A stretch of 64,000 nucleotides of DNA, taken from assembly GCA_024180945.1 (NCBI GenBank), contig JAKSGN010000041.1, forward strand, positions 2,480,001-2,544,000, read 5' to 3'. Under the pieces are notes generated by a model that did not search any database, was not told the DNA's origin, and saw only the letters and a list, made by a program, of their open reading frames with translations. Of the stretch, positions 56,788-64,000 are shown in pieces. A program made the position numbers and the translations under genes. Position 1 is the first letter of the stretch; each line of letters begins with the position of its first letter. The stretch is from Macrophomina tecta (lineage: Eukaryota > Ascomycota > Dothideomycetes > Botryosphaeriales > Botryosphaeriaceae).

Positions 56788-58030
56788 TGGCGTTTCATCA
56801 CTATAACTTTAGACTTTCATCAATGTCCCTTCAGGATAGCAGCATTGCACGGCGACAGATGCACGGCGGTCTCTCTTTTCATGTTCGCACAGTCTCTTGA
56901 GCGACACAGCCCACGAGGGGTGCTCGAAGGTACATAATTGCTCAATCCCCCTTTTGGCGCCTCATGCCCAGGGGCATTTCAGGCCTTGCGTCGGATGATT
57001 TCCTTGCGTAAACAACAACAACCTACCCAACAATCACTGCGTCTTTCCCCCTGCAACAAGCACATGGTCGGAGTATGGGTAAGAATTTGTTGTTCTTGTT
57101 GACAGTACTACACTTCGGGATGCTGGGTAGATGGAATGATGGGGTAGGTTTCGGGATGTGGCCTGGCGTTCTTTGTTTTGTTTCTGGTTTCTGAAACCCC
57201 CCCCCCCCTCCTCCTCCTCCTGCAGGTTATGTGACAATTGGGGTGCAGTACGGGTGAGAATCGTCGACCAAAGAACGATGAGTGGAGAGGGGAGACATTA
57301 TCAATGATGGAGCTCAGGCGAGAAGGGTATGGACTGATGAAGGGATGTTGGTGCATCTGGGAATGCGAAAGACAGATGTAGGATAGAAGCAATGGATAAG
57401 CACCCCTCAAGGATAAATATATCTGCCGCTAAAACGAAGAGACTTCCCCTTGCAATGCAAAAAATATACATGGTGCCTAAGGCTGCGATTAACTTGCTGA
57501 GATCATGAATACCTTCTTATATCTGTATCTGGGCTATTGCTTCTGCCCATTTTGCACGTTCGATCGCTCTATGGCATTGCTGAGAAGCTCTTTACGAACG
57601 GGGATAGCGGCGCTCAATGCTGCATGGAGCAGGCGGCTATGAGGTGGCGCAGAATGAACTGGCTGCTTCTCTATAGCGGAAGGAGAACCCTGTCCAATAA
57701 AGCACGAGGAGACAAGACCTCTGCGAGACGAGCTAGGAATCGGTCGTTTGGTTGGTTGAGCCACTCACGCGCCATTGCACCGCCACAGATGACCATGCTG
57801 GCACGCTGGCTGGCAGGCGCATTTCGCGTATCAAGCTTGCCTTGGTCGAGCTGGCTCTCGCCCTCACGCCAGCCTGCCAGCCCTCCCTCATCCCATAAGC
57901 CGGAATTTGTTGAGCCATTATACCATCACCTCCTACGCCTTCGCTATCAACCTTACACCCACCTTTCACACTCTTCTTCCGTTTCTACACACACAGACAG
58001 CAGCAGCAACACCCCCCCACATCAACAATC
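56788..58030. other. intergenic, GID7 to PMP3-type gene
   Basis: 1.24 kb. Contains a run of 12 C followed by CTC repeats at 57197-57220. The open frames here have no domain. Confidence 0.6.
57197..57208. repeat. poly-C tract (12 nt) followed by CTC repeats
   Basis: Homopolymer and short triplet run visible directly downstream of GID7. Confidence 0.85.
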
Positions 58031-58472
58031 ATGATCAGCGCAATCCTCATCATCCTCATCACCATCCTGAGTAAGCAAAGCCAGACCCGCGACGCGCGTC
58101 CCCTCCAACCTCACCCATAATGCATTGCTAACCCACGCCCGCCCCTCGCGCAAAAACAGTCCCGCCCATCGGCGTCCTTATGGTTGCTGGTTGCGGCGCC
58201 GATTTCCTCATCAATATCCTCCTCACGCTTCTTGGGTGCGTAGTTTCCTCAGTCCCAAACCTCCTGCTGCTGCCTGGTCGAGCGATATGTGCTGACACTG
58301 ACAATGTCATAGGTACCTCCCCGGCCACATCCATGCTTTCTACATCGAGTACGTGTACTACAAGCGGCGCGAGGACGCTGCGCGCGGAGTGTACGACTCC
58401 AGGCCGGCGGCGGGTGTGTATAGCGAGAGGGTGCAGAGGGGTGGGTATGGGACGATGGCGGAGCCGATGTAG
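58031..58472 (+). CDS. Pmp3/UPF0057-family small membrane proteolipid
   Basis: Three exons, 58031-58070, 58160-58235 and 58313-58472, give 91 aa. Two adjacent hydrophobic helices (MISAILIILITILIPPIGVL and GADFLINILLTLLGYLPGHI) carry the PPIGV and 'YLPGHIHAFYIEY' signatures of Pmp3/Sna proteins. The hydrophilic tail ('KRREDAARGVYDSRPAAGVY') is longer than in Pmp3 itself, more like Sna2/Sna4. Family role: small plasma- or vacuolar-membrane proteins linked to membrane potential and salt tolerance. The first exon is only 40 nt, so gene finders could miss it. Confidence 0.88.
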
Positions 58473-59649
58473 GTGACAAGAAAGCGCTGTTGGCGTGCAG
58501 GTGGATGATGGGGGAGAGACGGTGTCCGACAGTGGTGGAAAGCAATGGGTGGAGCATTTAAGACGACGACGGACGCACTCAGGAGCGATATACCTAGGGT
58601 TTGGGATCGGTGGGGTTTGTCGTAGGTTTAGGACGGCAAATTGGTTCAATTCATGGATTTTTGTTGTCTCTTGGGCCTCTTTTTGTGCAGAGCCGAAGTG
58701 TAATATACTGATTGCATGTGCCAGCTTCGGCTTGTCACCTACTCCTTTCGTGGGGTACGGGTCGGTTCCAAAATCATTGCAACGGTCTGCGTGAACATGC
58801 CAAGGGAGTGGAAGCAATTGTCCGGACTTAGATTTCACCGATCTATCTGGAAATTCATCCGTATGTCTGGACTAACACTTCTATTCCCCACAAGGTCAGA
58901 CTGTATCTCTTCTGGACATGACTTGGTAGCCCGGCTATGGTGGTGACGTACTGGGGCGCACGCTCCTCCGCAAATCGGCGTGTCGGTGATCGGAGCGACT
59001 ATCTGGAGCCAAAAATTCCTGACCCCAAACCTCCGCAGCCCGATAAGAGAGGGGGAGGAAAAAAAAAAAAGGCCTGGGCGACTTGAACGAATCGCAGGAT
59101 GGCCTTTCACGAACCCGTGCTCAAATTCTACCACCATTCGCGCCTCCTCTTCGCCCTTTCCCCCCACCGCCTCTTCTGCCATCGTGACCTTGTCCTCTCA
59201 CCTCCTCGTCAAAAGTTCCTCTTCACGATCATCTGCCGATAAGCAGGGGAGTTTTGAAGGGGTAATAGAAACACAGCGGACTGCACGCGCTAGGCCCGCT
59301 TCGGCAGAACTCGAGAAACTTGGGTCGAACTTGCCGAAAGTTTTTCTTTTCTGTCCTCTGCTGCTGGCTGGCCACTCGGCTCAATTTTCTCCTTTGTCAC
59401 TGGCCTGAGAGGCGGGCATGTTGTTGGTGCCTTCATAGAGTGCCCGTATAAGTACCGCCGAGCCCTGTTGGTATTTCTTTTTTTTCTTTCCTTCCTGGTT
59501 AAGACGGATAGACTGGCCGGCGTATTGTCTTTTTGCTTATCGCAACTCCACCCTTTCTTCGGTTTCTATACCGCAGCCACCCTTTACATCATTTCTGCCA
59601 TCCGAGTCAACCGGGGAATTCTCGAGTCAACTGAAGGAGTTTGGGAAGA
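58473..59649. other. intergenic, PMP3-type gene to asparaginase gene
   Basis: 1.18 kb. Holds hairpin copy 9 (58808-58876) and an A12 run at 59059-59070. Pyrimidine-rich leader before 59650. Confidence 0.6.
58808..58876. mobile_element. hairpin element copy 9 (69 bp)
   Basis: The left end GTGGAAGCAATTGTCCGGAC is family-like. The right end ATCCGTATGTCTGGACTAAC matches the right end of copy 5 at 16 of 20 positions. The arms of this copy have diverged from one another, so identity rests on comparison with other copies. Confidence 0.65.
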
Positions 59650-61649
59650 ATGAACGCAGTGCATCAAGAGGTCCCGGAGACCCGGGTGTTGATCGTCATC
59701 ACTGGTAGGAATGCTCCTCGGCGGCCATGGTACAAGGAAGTGCTCACAGCTTCACTCAGGAGGCACGATTTGCATGCAAGAGTCTGAAGATGGTCTCATC
59801 CCGGTGAGTGGACGCCAGATCCACCAGATCCCGGCGCAAAATCTGATATTCATTCGCAGGCACGTGGATTCTTGAAGAACTGCCTGGCACCCAGGCCGTC
59901 CTTCAACGACGGCTCGTACCCAGAGCCGCTGGAGATTGTGACCGACGACAAGGGCACGAAGCGGGCGGTGCAGAGTCTGCGCACGCCCAAGAGCGGCTAT
60001 AACCGCCGCGTACGCTACTCGGTGCTCGAGTTCGAGAAGCTGCTGGACAGCAGCTCCATCAACGCCGCCGGCTGGGACGAGATCGCACGGACCCTGTACC
60101 GCAACTACACGCTATACGACGGCTTCGTTGTGCTGCACGGCACCGATAGCTTGGCCTACACGTGCTCGGCCCTAAGCTTCATGCTGCAGAACCTGGGTAA
60201 GCCGGTCATCCTAACCGGTAGCCAGGCGCCCATGATGCAGTTGCAGAATGACGCTACGGATAACCTGCTCTCCAGTTTGGTCATTGCCGGCCACTTCATG
60301 ATACCCGAGGTGTGCTTGTTCTTCAACTTCAAACTGTTCCGCGGCAATCGCGCGACGAAGGTCTCGGCGGACGACTTCAACGCGTTCGCCAGCCCGAACT
60401 TGCCGCCGTTGGCTACCATCACCAGCCTGCGCACTAATGTGCAGTGGAACCTTGTGCACCGCCCTACGAGCGTGAATCCTTTCAACATCCAGACCAACCT
60501 CGATACCGCTCATGTCGCCTGTCTGCGCGTTTTCCCCGGTATCAAGCCAGAGATGCTGGATGCAGTCCTGCGCCTTGACGGTCTCAAGGGCCTCGTGCTA
60601 GAGACTTTCGGTGCTGGCAATGCTCCGGGCGGACCGGATTCAGGAATGACGAAAATTCTTGTCAATGCCGTAAAGCGCGGGATCGTCATCGTCAACGTTA
60701 CGCAGTGTCTCAGTGGAAGCGTCAGTCCTCTGTATGCGCCCGCGACTGTTCTTGGAAGAGCGGGCGTCGTCTTCGGCCAAGACATGACGACAGAAGCAGC
60801 ATTAACCAAGCTTTCCTACCTTTTATCCATTCCTGATTTGACGCCGGTCGAGGTCGCGCAAAAGATGTCCATCAACCTGAGGGGCGAGCTGGAGGAGAGC
60901 GGACGCACGCACTTCCAACATCCCGACAGTGGTCTCATGAGCCCCGAGGTCAAGAGCTTGGTGGCTTTGGGATACAGGATCAAGGATGGGGATCTCAATG
61001 GCGTCAAGGAGGTCATGAGGCATGAGCCGCGATACCTGCTGAACGATACGGATTACGCCGGAAACACGCCTTTGGTACGTTCAGCTTTCCTGATTTTCAC
61101 GTCTTTTCCTTTCACTATCAGTGGACCGGGTTTTGCACGCGTTGCGGCCTTGGCTCCGTGTGGCAGACAAGCTCCGGTCACCCTGCATGCGCGCGTCATG
61201 GTTAGCCCAGGCCTATAGGTGGGCTGGCGCGGGGAGCTTCCCCTCCACCGAGGCGAGGGGCAGCAGCTCCATGGCGTTCTCGCACTGCAGCATCAGCGCC
61301 GATGAGTGGCCTGCGGGTAAAGAGAGAGGGGCGTGGCGCATGAAGAAGAGATTATCTTGCATCTCTGCTGACATCTCAACAACAGCATCTGGCGGCATGC
61401 GGCCCGAATGTCGAAATACTGCGCGAATTTTTGTCGCAGGGTGCGTCTGTCCACCTGCGCAACCGAGAAGGCCACACGCCGCTCTATCTGGCAGCGCATG
61501 CGGGGCTCGGCGACCACGTCCGACTGCTGCGCGAGGCGGGAGCACACTTGCACGCGGAGGAGGTCGCATCGGCATCGCTGCACGCGGTTGAGAAGGGCAG
61601 CGCCGAGGTGTGGCGGCTGGCGGGCGTAGGCGAGAACAGCAGCGGTTGA
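59650..61649 (+). CDS. cytosolic L-asparaginase with C-terminal ankyrin repeats
   Basis: Four exons, 59650-59704, 59760-59803, 59860-61074 and 61386-61649, give 525 aa. The first catalytic motif TGGTI (Thr21) is assembled across a splice site, and the second, HGTDS at 126-130, carries catalytic Thr128 and Asp129. 'KPVILTGSQAPM' and 'GLKGLVLETFGAGNAPGG' are later asparaginase blocks. From ~395 the protein enters ankyrin repeats ('GDLNGVKEVMRHEPRYLLND', 'AGNTPLHLAACGPNVEILRE', 'EGHTPLYLAAHAGLGDHVRL'). This matches the type I bacterial-like asparaginase plus ankyrin architecture of human ASPG. No signal peptide, so cytosolic Asn to Asp plus ammonia. The 311-nt third intron is long but splits TPL/HLAA cleanly in phase 0. 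Confidence 0.92.
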
Positions 61650-63227
61650 GGCAGCGGGCAGTAACGACCGAGCGGAAGGCGGCTTGGCTGTGCCGCAAGG
61701 GCGCGGAATTGGGGAAGGCTGACGGAGGATTATATGCCAAGTGGCACGCGGACGGAGCAAAAGTTTGTCCAAGGGAAGGTGGAGTGTTGCGAACCCACTG
61801 TAGATAGGGCGGGTGGGCTGTCTGCTTCGTATTGGAGCTAGCGGGCAGGGAGGGCTGCGCTGCGACAATGGCAGGATGCGGAGGAGAGGCGGCTCTGTGA
61901 TCCGAGCAGCCTGCGAGGGCGCGGCGGGCGTGGAAATCTGGGGAAGATAGCATGTACCTGCCGGATGGGGTCGCTGGGCTGGCGGTCTTTGAGAGACGGC
62001 GGTGGCGGGCTTCCGCGACGGCTGGAGAGAGCTCCGCGGAGATACACGGAGGAGCGGGGGATTCGCGCGTCAAAATGGGCTTCTGGAATTAGGACTTGTT
62101 CGAATAAGATGACGGAGGGGTGGCGGCGGGGGGCACTAGAGGTTGCTGCTACGGCTGCGGTGAAACGCGTCGAAGGTACCATGTGGGCATGGGTTAGTCA
62201 GCGGCCCTGCAGCAATCGCGATCCGCCAGCAGCGGGCGGGCGGCAGCGGCAGTTGGCTCAGCAGACCGGTCCATGGGCGCGCGCAGGCGGCGTGACCAGG
62301 GCCGCAGAATCGATTACCCTCTCGAAATGCGGTCTCTTAACAACGCTTTCCCATCGGCTGCCAATATCGAGGGTCCAGCGCGGCGCGCTAGCGATCTGCT
62401 GCTGCATGGCCGCTCGCGGGGGCTGCTCCGGGCCACGGCTGGGGCCCAATGGGCGGCGCGCGCACCGCCGCCGGGGATCTCGATGGCAGCGCGCTGGAGG
62501 GGCAGCCGGGCAGCGCAGTGGGCGCGGCGGGCAGCGAGGCTATTTATGTTCCTGCACATCGTCCGGGGCCGGGCGCGCGCGCCCTCGACGCCGCGACTCG
62601 CTGCCATCTTCCCCGCATTGCCCGCGAAGCCCGCGACCAGACCGCCCTGATCACTTCGTCACCGTCGATGGCTGCATTGCGCTGCTGCTGCTGCTCCGTC
62701 TCACGTCACAGCGCGCTCTCTCCAGACGCCACGATTCAGTGCAGAGTCAGCCGAGTTGCCCCGACGCGCTGCCATTAGGTAATTAGGCAGGATTCATTGC
62801 CCTGATGCGCGCGCAGCATGGCCCTACACACGCAAAATTCTCTGCCTCTTCCTCCCAACGCTGTCGCGTTTTACTAGATAAATACCTCCGGCCCGCTGCT
62901 CCCATGCGGCTGGGCCTCATGTTCGCACGCGCTGCCGCTTCCTCGCACCCTTGGCCCTTCCGGTAGCGCGCATGCACGTACTGTCTGCTCAGGCCATGTC
63001 CAGCGCTGCCCGTCCACCATTGCGCTCCTTTCTTCTCACCACCACGATATAATCCCGTGCCCGCCAGTGCCCCTCCGCTCCAAGCCTCTCCCCCGTCCCC
63101 TCCGCTGCCATCCACTCCCAGCCCGCCGTCACACCACTGCCCTGAGCCTGCGTGCGCCCTCTTGAAAATCTTTCTCACCGCCGCGGTCTCCCATCCGCTC
63201 GCCCCGACTCCCGGCACCGCCCTCCGC
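61650..63227. other. GC-rich intergenic region before NmrA-like gene
   Basis: 1.6 kb. Many long open frames on both strands (up to 286 codons) overlap one another and carry only Ala/Arg/Pro-rich sequence; none has support as a gene. No hairpin element copy seen. Confidence 0.55.
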
Positions 63228-63862
63228 ATGCAAGACAAAAAGACGGTCGTCACCATCAACAGCACCGGGCGCCAATCGGCCAGCTTCATCCGCGTTGCTG
63301 CCGCCGTCGGATGGCATGTCCGCGCCCAGACGCGCGACACCCAGGGCATCGTTGCACAGGAGCTGGCCGCGACCCCCGCCGTCGACCTGCGCGTGGGCTC
63401 CCTGGACGATGACAAGTTCGTAGCCGACCTGTTCGACGGCGCCCAATTGGCCTTCATCAACACCACCCATTGGGGCGATGAGATCGCAACTGGCCGCGCC
63501 ATGGCCATGGCCGCGAAGAGAGCCGGCGTGGAGCACTTCATCTACAGCAGCATGCCCGACCACTCCATCTACGACAAGGGCTGGCGCGCCCTGCCTCTTT
63601 GGGCCAACAAGTTCGCCGTGGAGAATTTCATCCGCCAGATTGGCATTCCGGCCACCTTTGTCTATGCGGGCACCTACCACAACAACTTCACCAGTCTGCC
63701 TTATCCGCTGTTCCGCATGGAGCTGAAAGAGGACGGCAGCTTCGAATGGCAGGCACCCTTTCATCCGCACATTCCAATCCCCTGGTTGGACGCCGAGCAC
63801 GACGTTGGACCCGCCATTCTGCAAATCTTCAAGCAAGGCCCACGAAAGTGGGCAGGTCAGCG
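63228..63862 (+). CDS. NmrA-like NAD(P)-binding protein, first exon, truncated by window end
   Basis: Opens at the ATG of 'MQDKKTVVTINSTGRQSASF', a Rossmann start with an NmrA-type nucleotide loop. 'VRAQTRDTQG', 'LAFINTTHWGDEIATGRAMA', 'AGVEHFIYSSMPDHS', 'NKFAVENFIRQIGIPATFVY' and 'FHPHIPIPWLDAEHDVGPAI' are the ordered blocks of the NmrA/HSCARG family. Reading on without splicing stops after 'RYVLA' at 63878. A GTACGT donor at 63863 and acceptors after 63893 suggest that the gene continues past 64000. Relatives are transcription-regulator partners or redox sensors; the usual catalytic Tyr-Lys pair of short-chain dehydrogenases is not apparent. The same frame extends upstream to 63057 without obvious content. 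Confidence 0.8.
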
Positions 63863-63972
63863 GTACGTTTTAGCATAGTTTGCATCTTTGCCACAGGGAT
63901 ATGCTTGCAGCTGTCCTGGGCCCTTTTTTTCAAATCCGGCCAAACACCGCACCGTGCACCGCTTCTTTTTTC

Positions 63973-63992
63973 TTTTTTTTTTTTTTTTTTTT
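63973..63992. repeat. poly-T tract (20 nt) at window end
   Basis: Homopolymer visible directly, inside the presumed intron or 3' region of the NmrA-like gene. Confidence 0.85.
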
Positions 63993-64000
63993 GACGCATC

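Noticed and set aside
57807..57885. Inverted repeat GGCTGGCAGGCG / CCTGCCAGCC
   Set aside because: Only ~10 bases pair, the termini do not match the hairpin family and no second copy is present.
61200..61316. Extra exon between the last two asparaginase exons
   Set aside because: GT and AG signals exist, but the insert would split the ankyrin consensus TPL/HLAA; direct joining keeps a perfect ankyrin repeat in phase.
61213..62073. 286-codon open frame on the minus strand overlapping the asparaginase 3' end
   Set aside because: Composition is Ala/Arg/Pro/Ser with no domain; it lies antisense to a well-supported exon and intron and in GC-rich DNA where stops are rare.

Overview
The window is nuclear DNA of a filamentous ascomycete (Pezizomycotina; Dothideomycetes is a guess). 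Genes carry many 46-100 nt GT-AG introns with CTAAC-like branch points, spacing is compact on both strands, and the proteins include fungal-type Pom34, Vps54, Gid7, DUF3292, Vint/VWA and Dal5/Liz1-type carriers. I support 23 protein genes and see no rRNA, tRNA, CRISPR or bacterial-style operon.

Layout. 1-24.5 kb is mostly housekeeping: an F-box protein, GARP subunit Vps54, two orphan proteins, the cytosolic Fe-S scaffold ATPase Cfd1, a VWA-Vint (Hint) protein, an RA-PH adaptor and a GT25 glycosyltransferase. 25.8-31.4 kb has an NCS1 nucleobase/allantoin permease, a Pom34-like nucleoporin and dephospho-CoA kinase, then an orphan at 32.3-33.4 kb. 33.6-47.9 kb looks like an accessory nitrogen/sulfur-scavenging block: an oxidoreductase of two fused DAO-type flavin modules ending in a peroxisomal AKL tripeptide, two ACS-family MFS carriers (Dal5-like and Liz1/Fen2-like), a flavin monooxygenase and a TauD/Jlp1-type dioxygenase. 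48-64 kb returns to general genes: a nucleotidyltransferase-like orphan, a DUF3292 membrane protein, Gid7, a Pmp3-type proteolipid, an ankyrin-fused L-asparaginase, and the first exon of an NmrA-like protein cut by the window edge.

The most unusual signal is not a gene. At least nine dispersed copies of a ~70 bp near-palindromic element share termini close to GTTGAAGCAGTCGTCCGG and fold back on themselves over almost their full length. Six are intergenic. Three lie inside unusually long introns of three neighbouring accessory genes (Dal5-like carrier, Liz1-like carrier, FMO). They look like a MITE-type or introner-related family.

Two accessory genes, the double flavoenzyme and the TauD dioxygenase, each need a one-base frame correction inside a GCC/GGC run. 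These are either recent lesions or consensus errors. Exon coordinates were derived by hand from splice motifs and reading-frame continuity; summed exon lengths are multiples of three for every complete gene except those two. Protein family names rest on recognised motifs, not on a search.
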